Notes: generated by a model from the letters alone, not told the origin. 42,032 nt of DNA from Deltaproteobacteria bacterium (GCA_017302715.1 JAFLCD010000013.1:25748-67779), one strand, 5' to 3'. Positions 33,655 through 42,032 are shown, numbered from the stretch's first letter. Made by a program: numbers and translations.

Positions 33655-34494
33655 ATGCGCCATCTTCCATTTGCTTTAATCTTCTTAAGCTTTTCTTTGT
33701 GGGCCAAAGAACCTCTTTCAGATTCTCTCGATGCGCTTTCAAAAAAATGTGGGACTATCATTCGAACGATAACTCCCGAAGAATTAATTATTCAAAGTCA
33801 GCTTACCGGAAGATATCACCACTTTTTTCCAGTGAAAGGGAATGGTTCTCAAGCCTTAGGTTGGCGATTTCCGCATCGAGGTTTAGATGGAAATCCTCTT
33901 TACCCACTTTTATCAGGTGAAAAATTTTCAGTAATCAACGAGAGAACTTTAGAATTTACTTTAGAAGAGAAGCATCAATATGAGCTTCGTCAAAAATTTG
34001 CGAACGGACCAAAACTTTTAGGACTTGGAGTCAATACAGAAGCTGGAGCTGGAATTGCTAAAGGTGCAACTGGGTTTTTGGTTGAAATTCCTGGCCGTCA
34101 AACTCTCGATTCTTATCTTACGTTTGAGCAGGCTAGTGTTGCAGACCTTAGAAAATACGATCAGTTTATGCAGAAAATAGTGGATGCGGGATATATCCCC
34201 ATCGATTTTCATTTAAAAAATATCATTCGTACTTCTGATGGAGAATTGCATGCCGTTGATGGGACTTTGCTGCCATGGACTTCGGAAAATGCAGCAAAAA
34301 TGACTTCAGCTTCTTATAAACGTTTGCTTGGAAATACAATTGGCAATGTGACGGATTCTCAAGCCATCGGTCGAGAAGGATTCGTCATGCGACTGAAAAT
34401 GAGATCCGATTTATCGCCATCCGATCAAACTTATCTTAACTCCCAACCGATTTATTATCTTAAGCTCAAAGCCCTTCTCGCTCGCCCTCGTTAA
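33655..34494 (+). CDS. Exported protein with kinase-like catalytic-loop motif
   Basis: A 279-residue protein with a signal peptide (MRHLPFALIFLSFSLWA). The C-terminal half contains YIPIDFHLKNIIRTSDGELHAVDGTLLPW (180-208). The spacing D184-x-H-x-x-N189 followed 13 residues later by Asp202 matches the catalytic loop and metal-binding Asp of protein-kinase-like (APH/RIO/bud32-type) folds. Upstream, PVKGNGSQALGWRF (59-72) could be the nucleotide-binding Gly loop, and GFLVEIPGRQTLDSYL (140-155) looks like the hinge. If this is right it is a secreted or periplasmic kinase-fold protein, perhaps an effector. It could equally be an unrelated family with a chance match. It is monocistronic and convergent with ftsK (4-bp overlap). 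Confidence 0.6.
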   Translation: MRHLPFALIFLSFSLWAKEPLSDSLDALSKKCGTIIRTITPEELIIQSQLTGRYHHFFPVKGNGSQALGWRFPHRGLDGNPLYPLLSGEKFSVINERTLEFTLEEKHQYELRQKFANGPKLLGLGVNTEAGAGIAKGATGFLVEIPGRQTLDSYLTFEQASVADLRKYDQFMQKIVDAGYIPIDFHLKNIIRTSDGELHAVDGTLLPWTSENAAKMTSASYKRLLGNTIGNVTDSQAIGREGFVMRLKMRSDLSPSDQTYLNSQPIYYLKLKALLARPR

Positions 34495-36944
34495 CTCTCA
34501 TGCGAAGGCGTGATCAAGAGTTCGCGGCCTTTTCCGCCGGCTAACGGAGCTGAAATAATTCCTTCTCGCTCCATTCGCTCGATCATTCGAGCTGCTCGGT
34601 TGTATCCGACACGCAGTCGTCTTTGAATCATACTCGCCGAAGGAGATTTGGTTTCAAACACAACGGTGAGAGCTTGATCGTAAAGTTCATCATCGATGTC
34701 TTCACCTTCACCCGCTTCACCTGGTGCTGCAGAATTTTCTTCCAGATTGATCATGGTCGAATAATCGGCATCGGCTTGAGATCTTAAGTGGCGCACCACT
34801 CGCGCAATTTCATCTTCAGAAATAAATGGGCCATGCAGACGCTCTAAGCGTGAAGTTCCTGGAGGAAGAAAAAGCATATCTCCATCGCCGATAAGATTCT
34901 CTGCGCCACTGCCGTCGATGATGGTTCGCGAATCAACCTTAGAAGCCACTTGAAACGCACAGCGCGTTGGCAAATTTGCTTTGATCACGCCGGTGATAAC
35001 GTCGACCGAAGGTCTTTGAGTTGCGATGATCAAGTGAATGCCTGCCGCTCGCGCCATCTGTGCAAGTCGGGCAATACTTTCTTCAACATCACGTGCAGCG
35101 ACCATGATCAAGTCTGCGAGTTCGTCGATGACGACGACGATATTGGGAAGTTTGACGTAATGATCAAGCCCCGCCGCTTGAAGAGCGAGTTCTTGCTGAG
35201 CGGATGCTTCATTTTCTTCATCCGCGATGATTGCAGAACTTGAAGCTTCGGTTTCTGCCGTTCGCATCAATTCTTTTTTGAGCTCATCTTCGGTAAGTCG
35301 CTCTACCTTTTCGTTAAATGATTTTAAATTTCGAGCGCCTAAAGAAGAAATAAGTTTGTATCTTCTTTCCATTTCTTTCACAGCCCAAGCGAGAGCGCGC
35401 GCCGCTTTTTTAGGATCGGTAACAACAGGCAAAAGTAAATGAGGAATTCCTTCATAGACCGAAAGCTCAAGCATCTTTGGATCGATCATGATGAATTTTA
35501 ATTCTTCCGGTGAGGCTTTAAACAACATACTCACCACCATGCCGTTCAGACCGACGGATTTTCCGGAACCCGTAGCGCCTGCGATCAGAAGGTGAGGCAT
35601 TTTTGAAAGATCCGTGACGTACGCTTCGCCCGAAGTTGTTTTTCCCATTCCCATGGTGAGAGGCGAAGGAGAATTTTGAAAAAGTGGAGATTGCAAAACT
35701 TCTCTTAAGTAAACTGTCTGTCTTCGAGGATTTGGAATCTCCACTCCCACAGCTGCGCGACCAGGGATCGGAGCGATGATACGAATGCTCACGGCTTTCA
35801 TCGCAAGTTTTAAATCGTCCGTAAGATTCGTGATGTTTTTTACTTTCACTCCAGGTGCTGGTTCAAATTCATACAATGTAATGATCGGACCAGGCCGAAT
35901 ATTGGTGACATGTCCTTGAACGCCGAAATCTAAAAGTTTTTGTTCAAGGGCACGAGAGTTTGCAATGAGTTCGTCTTTTGAAATCTCAAATCCTTGAACT
36001 TCAGGCAAATCTAAAAGTTGAAGCGAGGGGAGTTCAAAGTTGGAATAGTTCTGTGCTTCTTTTTTTCGCGCAGGAACATGATCCATCAACAGAACGCGAT
36101 CCGATTCATTCGTAGGAGCCGCCGCTTTGGCAAACAAACTCAATAGAGGTGCTGGTTTTTCAGTCATCTTAGCTTCTACGGGTTTAGCTTCAGAAACTTG
36201 AGGCTCTTTGATTTCAGACGAAGTCTCTGCTTCAGAATTTTTTAAAGAAAAACTTGGAACCCGAGTCGCCCCAAGTGCTGATCCTGTTGAAGTCTTATGC
36301 ACTTCAGGTTGTCGTTTTCTTTTAAAGAACGAAAAAAATCCGCTCCAGTTGTGCTGCGCCTGCATTTTAAGTTCTGTCCATTTAGTGCCAAAAGAAATGC
36401 TCGGTAGAAAATTCCATCGGTCGGTGATCATCGTGATCGAAACCCAAATACCACCAATAAAAATCAACGTAGCTCCGATCGGACTAAAGCAAAAAACGCC
36501 GGTGCGAGCGACGAGATAGCCAATCAATCCACCGAGTGAAATCGAATCGTAGATTCTTGCAGGCACAATCGAGAGCTGTCCCGAAAGACAAATCGTAAAA
36601 ATCGCAAGTGCTACAGGAAACTGCCACTTAGGTTTTTTATGATTGATCGCATTTTCAGCAATCAAAATCGTTTTGATTTTAAAATAATGAAGTCCCATCA
36701 AGAGAGCTCCGAGCGTGAGCATATATGAAACTACGCCGAGCAAAGTCAGCAATCCATCGGCTAAATAGCTTCCAACAATACCGCCGAGATTGGAGATCGC
36801 CACAGAATCCGATGCCGTAAAATTCCACGAAGGGTCTCCTTGAGAATACGAAATTAAACTGAGTGCGATATAAATCGAACTCATGACCAAGAGAATGGCA
36901 CGAATAGGTTGTGCTGGCTTTTGAGCTCGAAGCGTTGGCTGCAT
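34491..36944 (-). CDS. ftsK: DNA translocase FtsK/SpoIIIE
   Basis: FtsK pumps chromosome ends across the septum and activates dimer resolution at division. The 817-residue protein has four N-terminal transmembrane helices (about 15-175), then a linker rich in Ser/Thr/Glu/Lys (about 190-300). The motor domain has Walker A GATGSGKSVGLNG near 455, MIDPKMLELSVYEGIPHLLLPVVTDPKKA, VVVIDELADLIMVA, and ATQRPSVDVITGVIKANLPTR. A winged-helix gamma domain (DDELYDQALTVV to RMEREGIISAP) recognises the KOPS sequences. The motor carries an acidic, Ala/Glu/Ser-rich insertion (TAETEASSSAIIADEENEAS) between Walker A and B. Length is close to short FtsK/SpoIIIE forms. Confidence 0.96.
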   Translation of the reverse strand: MQPTLRAQKPAQPIRAILLVMSSIYIALSLISYSQGDPSWNFTASDSVAISNLGGIVGSYLADGLLTLLGVVSYMLTLGALLMGLHYFKIKTILIAENAINHKKPKWQFPVALAIFTICLSGQLSIVPARIYDSISLGGLIGYLVARTGVFCFSPIGATLIFIGGIWVSITMITDRWNFLPSISFGTKWTELKMQAQHNWSGFFSFFKRKRQPEVHKTSTGSALGATRVPSFSLKNSEAETSSEIKEPQVSEAKPVEAKMTEKPAPLLSLFAKAAAPTNESDRVLLMDHVPARKKEAQNYSNFELPSLQLLDLPEVQGFEISKDELIANSRALEQKLLDFGVQGHVTNIRPGPIITLYEFEPAPGVKVKNITNLTDDLKLAMKAVSIRIIAPIPGRAAVGVEIPNPRRQTVYLREVLQSPLFQNSPSPLTMGMGKTTSGEAYVTDLSKMPHLLIAGATGSGKSVGLNGMVVSMLFKASPEELKFIMIDPKMLELSVYEGIPHLLLPVVTDPKKAARALAWAVKEMERRYKLISSLGARNLKSFNEKVERLTEDELKKELMRTAETEASSSAIIADEENEASAQQELALQAAGLDHYVKLPNIVVVIDELADLIMVAARDVEESIARLAQMARAAGIHLIIATQRPSVDVITGVIKANLPTRCAFQVASKVDSRTIIDGSGAENLIGDGDMLFLPPGTSRLERLHGPFISEDEIARVVRHLRSQADADYSTMINLEENSAAPGEAGEGEDIDDELYDQALTVVFETKSPSASMIQRRLRVGYNRAARMIERMEREGIISAPLAGGKGRELLITPSHES

Positions 36945-37015
36945 GAACGACTCCCCCTAAGCTTAAGTCTAATGGAAGGCATTCAAATTTCTGAGTAAAT
37001 TCGCGGGTTCAGATA

Positions 37016-37486
37016 TTAGCGCAGCGCGCCCATTATTTTTTTAACGCGTTGCGAGAAGCTCAGTTTTTTTTGAGGCATTCCTTGCGCAGAAAGTGGCAAA
37101 GAAATCTGAGCTTTTTCAAAAAGAATTTGTATCGAATTTTTCTCCCACTCGCGCGCGCGATCGTAGTCGGGATGCATTCTTTCGAATTTTTTAAATTTTT
37201 CTGTATGCATTTTGTGTTTTTCAGATGGAAAAACAGCGTGCAGCATTTCATGAAATAATACGTGTTCCACAAAATAAAGCGGAACTCGAGGCGAATCAAG
37301 GCGTCGGGACAGAGTGATGGTATTAGATTCTTTTCGATAGCTTCCCAAAATGACGCGACGCCGAGCGCGAGGTGCAGATCGGGCGGACCATCGCAAATGA
37401 GTTACTAAAGAATTATCAAAGTAAAGTCGGTTGAGACGTTCATAGAGAGATTGAAGATCGTAAGTTTTTCCGACCGTCTGACTCAT
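37016..37486 (-). CDS. SprT-like zinc metalloprotease-domain protein
   Basis: The 156-residue product carries HEMLH (79-83), a gluzincin-like zinc site with catalytic Glu80, inside EHVLFHEMLHAVFPSEKHKMHTEKFK; His94 in the KMHTEKF segment is the likely third ligand. NRLYFDNSLVTHLRWSA at the start is the SprT pattern (a substrate-pocket domain in human SPRTN, which degrades DNA-protein crosslinks). It is a minimal SprT without an obvious C-terminal zinc ribbon. I place the start at the ATG at 37486, which overlaps the mutS stop by one base (TGATG); a TTG at 37489 is an alternative. Coupling to mutS suggests a repair role, but that is not shown. Confidence 0.8.
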   Translation of the reverse strand: MSQTVGKTYDLQSLYERLNRLYFDNSLVTHLRWSARSAPRARRRVILGSYRKESNTITLSRRLDSPRVPLYFVEHVLFHEMLHAVFPSEKHKMHTEKFKKFERMHPDYDRAREWEKNSIQILFEKAQISLPLSAQGMPQKKLSFSQRVKKIMGALR

Positions 37487-39891
37487 CAACGATGAGCTTC
37501 CATTTCAAAAAGCGGGCCGGCTCGTGTGTGAAGGCGTTGAGATTTTCTTTCGAGCTCTTTGAGTTTTTGATCCGCACGAATCAAAACGCTCGAAGGAATA
37601 TCGGCGAGCCGCGCTACTTGAATGCCGTAGCTTCGAGATGCGGGACCTTGTTTAAGTTCACGAGTGAAAATAAGCTTATGATCTATTTCTTCTACACCTA
37701 AATGATAACTTTGAAGTCGCGCTAAAGTTTTCTCTAATTCAGCGAGTTCCAAATAATGGGTGGCGATCAGAGAGATGGATTTTTTCTCGTGCACTTCTTC
37801 GGTGATGGCCCATGCCAAACTCATTCCGTCATAAGTCGAAGTGCCGCGGCCAATCTCATCAAAAATAAGTAAACTTCTATCCGTGGCACCTCGAAGCATC
37901 GAAGCTACTTCGCGCATCTCTACAAAAAAAGTAGACTGCCCACTTGTTAAATCATCTTGCGCACCCATTCGGCAGACGATGCGATCAAAGAGCGAAAGCT
38001 CTGCAGATTCAGCGGGGATATCGCTGCCGATTTGATGCAAAAGTGCACAGACCGCCGCCACTCGAAGCAAAGTGCTTTTTCCCGACATATTAGGACCGGT
38101 GAGTAATAAAATTTGTTCAGTCTCAGTGCTTAAAGAGAAACTTAAAGGAACAAATGCAGAAATCGAAAGAGGATGACGAGCTGATTTTAATTTAATCTGA
38201 GAATTTTCAGAAGCGTTCAAAGTTTTGGGCGTGGACCAGCGTTGCAATGTTGAAACTTCAGCCAACGATTGAAAGCAATCAAGTTTTCCTAAACTCTCCG
38301 CCAAATTTAAAATAATTTTTTCATTCTGTTGAGCCAAATCGAGAAGTCTTAAGATCTCTGATTTCTCTGCTTCCTGAATTCTTAAGTCTAAACTTAAAAG
38401 TTTTTCTTCCAGTGAAACGAGTTCGTCTGTTTTAAATCGCTCCGAATTGGCTAAAGTTTGAATTCGTTTGGCGCGCGCAGGAATTTTCTCTTTGTGCATG
38501 GCCGTTACTTCGGCGACATAGCCGAACACCTGATGAAATTTAATTTTTAATCCGGAGACTTTGGTTTCAGTGCGCAAAGAATCTTCAAGTTGAAGAAGAA
38601 TCTGGTTGGCATTTTGCTTGAGCGTTCTGAGCTCATCGAGCTCAGCATTCACTCCTGTCTGAATCCAACCTGTTTCGCTTTCTGATTTTTGAATATTTTT
38701 ATTGAGTTCAGTCGTTAAGTTTTGAAGTTGAGCGAGAGATTTTTTGAGACTTATCACCAGAGGCGCCTCAAAATTTAACGAAACCGCGCTTTCGAAAATT
38801 TGATTTAAGCTCTTTTGCAGCTGACATAAACTTTCGGCGTCTTTCATCCGTCTCATCAATCGGTGCAGATCTAAAGTTCCGTATAAATGAGTTCGAAAAT
38901 CTCGGCGTGCCTCTGAATTTTTCTTAAAAGCTCGAACAAGATTTTGCCTCTCTTTTAAGACCTCTCGATTCTGAGTAGGCGAAGCCAGCAGAAACTTCAA
39001 TTCTCTTCGACCCATGGCCGTTTGCGTGCGATTGAGAAATTCAAATAAGCTTTTTTCGGCCGGCTCAAACAAATGCAAATTTTTTCTTGTGGCTGCTGAA
39101 ACCCAAACCGCATCTCGATCCGCACGAGGCACTAAAAATCTTAACTTTTCTCGTGGATGCGCTTCGTTCAAAATATGAATCAGCGAGCCCAAAGTTTGAA
39201 TCTCCATTTTATTTTTGGCCGGGAGCTCAGCGAGATCATTAATTCCAAAAGCTTCTTTTAAAATTTTCTCTGAATCTAAAAAATTCACTAAATGCGAAGG
39301 TTCAAAAAACTTGGGTGCCATCTGAAGTAAATCAAGATTCTCGGATCTTAAATCTTCAATCGGAAGTTGATCCATCAACTCTGCTAATCTTTCGTCCGTA
39401 ATCAAAGATTCGAAAACAAAATGCCCGGTTGAAACATCAGCTGCCGCTAAATTCCAAGCGTTGGGTTTACCCGTCACGACACCTAAATAATGAGAGCGTT
39501 CATCGCTCGCTAAAAAACGAATTCCCGGAGTGAACCATTGAACGATTTCTCTTCGAACGATGTTTTTTCCTTCACCTGGTTCTTCGGTTTGTTCCGCCAG
39601 TGCAATTTTGAATCCGCGATCGAGGACTTTAGTCAGATAATTTTCGATACTCGCGACTGGTACTCCGCATAGGGGAATCGAATTCGCCGCCGATTTATTT
39701 CGAGCGGTGAGGGCCACTCCTAAGAGCGGAGCCGCAGTGACGGCGTCTTCATCAAAGAGTTCGTAAAAATCCCCGAGTCTGAAAAATAAGAGCGCATTTG
39801 CGGCCTGAGCCTTAAGCTCGCTCCATTGCTTCATCATAGGAGTAAGAGCAGGACTGACGTTCGATCCGGAGGAAGAAAGCTCGCTCAACAC
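37486..39891 (-). CDS. mutS: DNA mismatch repair protein MutS
   Basis: MutS recognises mismatches and recruits MutL. Mismatch-binding domain I has LFFRLGDFYELF (the Phe-x-Glu wedge). A connector and lever (clamp) domain follow, with a long coiled-coil region around residues 360-530. The ATPase has Walker A LTGPNMSGKSTLLR near 595, STFFVEMREVASMLR, LLIFDEIGRGTSTYDGMSLAWAI, and IATHYLELAEL. It has 801 residues versus about 850 in E. coli. The start is GTG at 39891; the typical TPMMKQW motif is at residues 17-23, so a start this far upstream is right. The start lies 9 bp after an SPFH gene and the stop overlaps the SprT-like gene. Confidence 0.96.
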   Translation of the reverse strand: MLSELSSSGSNVSPALTPMMKQWSELKAQAANALLFFRLGDFYELFDEDAVTAAPLLGVALTARNKSAANSIPLCGVPVASIENYLTKVLDRGFKIALAEQTEEPGEGKNIVRREIVQWFTPGIRFLASDERSHYLGVVTGKPNAWNLAAADVSTGHFVFESLITDERLAELMDQLPIEDLRSENLDLLQMAPKFFEPSHLVNFLDSEKILKEAFGINDLAELPAKNKMEIQTLGSLIHILNEAHPREKLRFLVPRADRDAVWVSAATRKNLHLFEPAEKSLFEFLNRTQTAMGRRELKFLLASPTQNREVLKERQNLVRAFKKNSEARRDFRTHLYGTLDLHRLMRRMKDAESLCQLQKSLNQIFESAVSLNFEAPLVISLKKSLAQLQNLTTELNKNIQKSESETGWIQTGVNAELDELRTLKQNANQILLQLEDSLRTETKVSGLKIKFHQVFGYVAEVTAMHKEKIPARAKRIQTLANSERFKTDELVSLEEKLLSLDLRIQEAEKSEILRLLDLAQQNEKIILNLAESLGKLDCFQSLAEVSTLQRWSTPKTLNASENSQIKLKSARHPLSISAFVPLSFSLSTETEQILLLTGPNMSGKSTLLRVAAVCALLHQIGSDIPAESAELSLFDRIVCRMGAQDDLTSGQSTFFVEMREVASMLRGATDRSLLIFDEIGRGTSTYDGMSLAWAITEEVHEKKSISLIATHYLELAELEKTLARLQSYHLGVEEIDHKLIFTRELKQGPASRSYGIQVARLADIPSSVLIRADQKLKELERKSQRLHTRAGPLFEMEAHR

Positions 39892-39900
39892 CCAAAATTT

Positions 39901-40815
39901 TTAGCTGGGTTTAAGTCCCGCAGCCAACAAATTTCTCAATAGGTCGCTACCTTTTGGCAAAATAACCGTAGAAGCCTGACTTTCTAAGATTCGTTGGTTC
40001 TCTAAAACTTCAAACATCACGCGAGAAACTTCTGGATCTTTCGAAATTTCTTTAAGTGCGGCGCCGACGACAGCCGGTCGAATCGCAGCCGCTTTGGCGA
40101 ACTCGATCGCAGCTTCGCGCTCGGCGGTGCTTGCGATAATATTCACTTGGTTAGTTCCATCTTGTTTGATGGCTGACGTCACTTGTCGAAGCCGATTCAC
40201 CACCTTGCTTTCGATTTGCTTGATCATTCCTAAATCTCTGAAGTGAACTTTTCTAATATAAACAGAGCCGAGTTTGTATCCCCACTCGTGAGATTTTGGA
40301 GAAACTTCATTGCGAACCGTCTGACTCATTTTGTGACGGCTCACTAACATTTCTGCTAGAGGCATATTGCTTAAACAACGCACGACGGAGTTGCTGACAT
40401 TGGCTGCGAGCGATCCGCGCGGATCCGTATTTTTAAATAAATAAAAAACCGGATCGCTGATAAACATTTCGTACCAAATTCCAATTCCAACCGGCGCACC
40501 TTCCTCGGAATTCACGGGCAAGCTGCGCAGATAATCCTGATCAAGACGCATATCTAGCGCATGGCATTTTCCGAAAATATTAACGATGATCGCGCGCCAT
40601 CCAAGCCTTGGCCAAAGAAAATGAAATCCAGGTTCATCGATCACGCCGACGACATCGCCGAATAAAACATAAACTAAACTTTGTCGCTCTTGAACGATCG
40701 CAAAAATTCCAAACAATTTAAAAATCGAAAATAAAATCGGAAGTCCGATCGTAAGACCTACGAATCCAATCAAGACTCCTCTAAACATTTCAAAACTTAT
40801 ATAGTCAAAAATCAT
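39901..40815 (-). CDS. SPFH/Band 7 membrane protein (second of pair)
   Basis: A 304-residue prohibitin/stomatin-like protein. An N-terminal membrane helix (about 10-36) is followed by the SPFH core, IVQERQSLVYVLFGDVVGVIDEPGFHFLWPRLGWRAIIV, with the usual VxPGxHxxxP pattern. A helical C-terminal region (EREAAIEFAKAAAIRPAVVGAALKEI) then resembles the flotillin/HflC coiled coil. Its start overlaps the stop of the upstream SPFH gene as ATGA. SPFH pairs such as HflK/HflC form membrane cages that control FtsH proteolysis; whether this pair does so is not shown. It precedes mutS by 9 bp, so it may be read through into it. Confidence 0.85.
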   Translation of the reverse strand: MIFDYISFEMFRGVLIGFVGLTIGLPILFSIFKLFGIFAIVQERQSLVYVLFGDVVGVIDEPGFHFLWPRLGWRAIIVNIFGKCHALDMRLDQDYLRSLPVNSEEGAPVGIGIWYEMFISDPVFYLFKNTDPRGSLAANVSNSVVRCLSNMPLAEMLVSRHKMSQTVRNEVSPKSHEWGYKLGSVYIRKVHFRDLGMIKQIESKVVNRLRQVTSAIKQDGTNQVNIIASTAEREAAIEFAKAAAIRPAVVGAALKEISKDPEVSRVMFEVLENQRILESQASTVILPKGSDLLRNLLAAGLKPS

Positions 40816-41840
40816 TTTTCGACCTCCAAATAAACTTGCTCGGCTTTACTGAACAAAGACAGCCGAATATTTCGAGCGTAGGCTTGCAAAGCCCCATCTC
40901 CATTTTTCTTCAGATCGCTGAGCTGCGCCGCTAGTTTTTGAATCGGTTGAACTTCGGCTTGAGCTTTTAAAGTTTCAATTTCTACAGCGCGTCTGGACTG
41001 CACTACTTTTTGATCGGCAGCTGCTTGCGCCAAACTAATATCAGATGAAACTTGATTATGCGCTGTATTGATTGCGGCCAATGCCGATTCAACTTCAGCG
41101 GGCGGATCTATGCCGGTGATTAAAGAAGCATCGAGAACAATACCATATCTCGCAGCTGAGGTTCGACACTCATGATCCATATGTTCGTTCAAATCTCGTA
41201 AATTTTTTCTTAGATCGTTGATTGAAACTCCGATTACGGATGCCGACTCAGACACGAGCGAGCCCAATTTCTCTGGGGGAGCTGTGAAGTTAGCGATTCG
41301 CTCGCGAAGCACCGAAACAAAATATCCCATGATATGAGAGAACGGTCGTTTGATTCCAAAAAGAAAAGCGTACAAATTTCTCTCCGACACTCGATAGCGA
41401 ATTTGACCGGTGAGGCCGGTATTGAGTTGATCTTTTGTGACGGCTTCAAGCAAAGTTCCATTGTGATTGGCCGAAGGAGACGCAGGATCTTTCGCCATAT
41501 TGACGGTTTCAGTCGCAATGCTGATTTTATGAATTTTTTCCCACGGCCATTTAAAATAAGGACCTCCCGGAAGAATCACTCTGACTTGTGGATAATTATA
41601 TCGTTCTTGCTCATCAGGTCTTAGTCCTTCTGCAATCGGATCATCCAAAGTTGTGCGGTTAGGAATTCGCTCGGCCCGTCCAAAAATTGTTTTTACGGCT
41701 CTTTCGTTTTGATCAACCGTGTAAAGCGAAGTCAAAAGCACGCGAAAAATAAACCAAGCAAGTATTCCAATAGAAATTCCTAAAAGCAGATCTGTACTCA
41801 TGGGCCGATTCTCAATAAGTGAATGCGCAAAAGCAATCAT
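40812..41840 (-). CDS. SPFH/Band 7 membrane protein (first of pair)
   Basis: A 342-residue membrane-anchored SPFH protein: a hydrophobic helix (about 18-39, LLLGISIGILAWFIFRVLLTSL), then TVDQNERAVKTIFGRAERI and VRVILPGGPYFKWPWEKIHKIS in the typical positions. The SPFH core (about 80-240) and an Ala/Gln-rich coiled coil (about 245-320) follow. The protein may begin at the internal ATG at 41801 (Met14), because a TATAAA-like box overlaps the 41840 start. It is translationally coupled to a second SPFH gene, as HflK/HflC and QmcA-like pairs are. It is divergent from purC. Confidence 0.85.
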   Translation of the reverse strand: MIAFAHSLIENRPMSTDLLLGISIGILAWFIFRVLLTSLYTVDQNERAVKTIFGRAERIPNRTTLDDPIAEGLRPDEQERYNYPQVRVILPGGPYFKWPWEKIHKISIATETVNMAKDPASPSANHNGTLLEAVTKDQLNTGLTGQIRYRVSERNLYAFLFGIKRPFSHIMGYFVSVLRERIANFTAPPEKLGSLVSESASVIGVSINDLRKNLRDLNEHMDHECRTSAARYGIVLDASLITGIDPPAEVESALAAINTAHNQVSSDISLAQAAADQKVVQSRRAVEIETLKAQAEVQPIQKLAAQLSDLKKNGDGALQAYARNIRLSLFSKAEQVYLEVEK

Positions 41841-41904
41841 TTATAGACCGACGGGGCACTTAAATGCCTAAAGCTTTCGAGCCCTTAGATTTTCAAGGCA
41901 TTCG

Positions 41905-41933
41905 TTGATTTGAATCAAAATCGCGGCTAAAAA
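41905..41933 (+). promoter_or_regulatory. Candidate promoter of purC
   Basis: TTGATT (41905-41910), a 17-bp spacer and TAAAAA (41928-41933) give a housekeeping-type promoter, 4 of 6 matches in each box. Only 6 nt separate the -10 from the ATG. AAGAG lies in that gap and is too close to be a normal Shine-Dalgarno, so a leaderless mRNA is possible. Confidence 0.45.
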
Positions 41934-41939
41934 GAGCCT

Positions 41940-42032
41940 ATGCCTACATCGTTAATTTCTAAAGAAACCGCTCCTGCGAGTGGTTCTGCATCGTCTTACG
42001 GCGAAAAAATTTACGAAGGAAAAGCGAAGATT
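41940..42032 (+). CDS. purC: SAICAR synthetase, N-terminal fragment (3' end beyond window)
   Basis: Only 31 residues are inside the window: a Ser/Ala-rich lead of about 20 residues, then GEKIYEGKAKI. The Gly-Lys-Ala-Lys motif after a Tyr is the N-terminal hallmark of phosphoribosylaminoimidazole-succinocarboxamide synthase (klYeGKaK pattern), which joins CAIR and aspartate in purine synthesis. The lead before it is longer than usual in E. coli PurC, which begins almost directly at this motif. The identification is motif-based but specific. It is divergent from the SPFH pair. Confidence 0.82.
   Translation, partial: MPTSLISKETAPASGSASSYGEKIYEGKAKI

Noticed and set aside
33524-33742. Minus-strand 72-codon open frame in the gap before the kinase-like gene
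   Set aside because: It overlaps the signal-peptide region of the plus-strand gene, has no Shine-Dalgarno and no recognisable pattern, and its extent is explained by AT-rich sequence.
1-42032. CRISPR array, tRNA, rRNA, transposase or phage genes
   Set aside because: No regularly spaced repeats, cloverleaf or rRNA-like sequence, and no integrase, transposase or structural phage motifs were seen in a read of both strands.

Overview
The window reads as a chromosomal segment of a Gram-negative bacterium with moderate GC (low-to-mid 40s by eye) and densely packed genes. Candidate outer-membrane beta-barrels, lipoproteins, FHA- and sigma-54-type regulators, an SPFH pair and a lexA/imuA-imuB-dnaE2 mutagenesis cassette suggest a Bdellovibrionota or deltaproteobacterial-grade organism. 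That placement is inferred from gene content; I saw no rRNA or tRNA genes and could not test it. There are no phage, IS or CRISPR structures. Many same-strand neighbours are coupled by ATGA overlaps (at 1492, 9225, 15543, 18987, 30189 and 40812).

Layout. 1-3741 (-): a lytic transglycosylase lipoprotein coupled to an FHA/sigma-54 activator that runs off the left edge. 3848-4954 (+): a short glucose-6-phosphate isomerase. 5038-6165 (+): a Fic protein. 6181-10975 (-): imuA-imuB-dnaE2, divergent from lexA (10984-11601, +). 11645-12149 (+): a RelB/RelE-type toxin-antitoxin pair. 12205-13572 (+): an exported phospholipase-D-family protein. 13589-17733: unknown or envelope genes plus a SuhB-type phosphatase. 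17833-20360 (-): cystathionine beta-synthase and gamma-lyase, a reverse transsulfuration pair. 20382-25915: histidine ammonia-lyase and urocanase (+), separated by two minus-strand genes and a REP-like element. 25922-33519 (+): priA, a histidine kinase with a degenerate NtrC-type partner, an outer-membrane protein and rarA. 33655-34494 (+): an exported kinase-like protein. 34491-41840 (-): ftsK, mutS with a SprT-like protease, and two SPFH proteins. 41940 onward (+): the start of purC.

The most interesting signal is a shared operator. The lexA/imuA divergence is a perfect 20-bp palindrome containing both start codons. Its core, CATAC-N4-GTATG, recurs once more in the window that I could find, in the same position over the start codon of the fic gene. 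This predicts a DNA-damage-controlled Fic enzyme and a LexA box unlike the one I recall for Bdellovibrio bacteriovorus. Other points for a second look: an ImuB lacking its N-terminal palm region, an NtrC-type regulator lacking GAFTGA and the Walker B aspartate, an exported protein with a kinase catalytic-loop motif, a subtilisin relative apparently lacking its aspartate, and several promoters whose -10 box ends 6 nt before the ATG, suggesting leaderless mRNAs.

Repair and replication genes are over-represented (lexA, imuAB, dnaE2, priA, rarA, mutS, sprT-like, ftsK), but they lie in separate transcription units.
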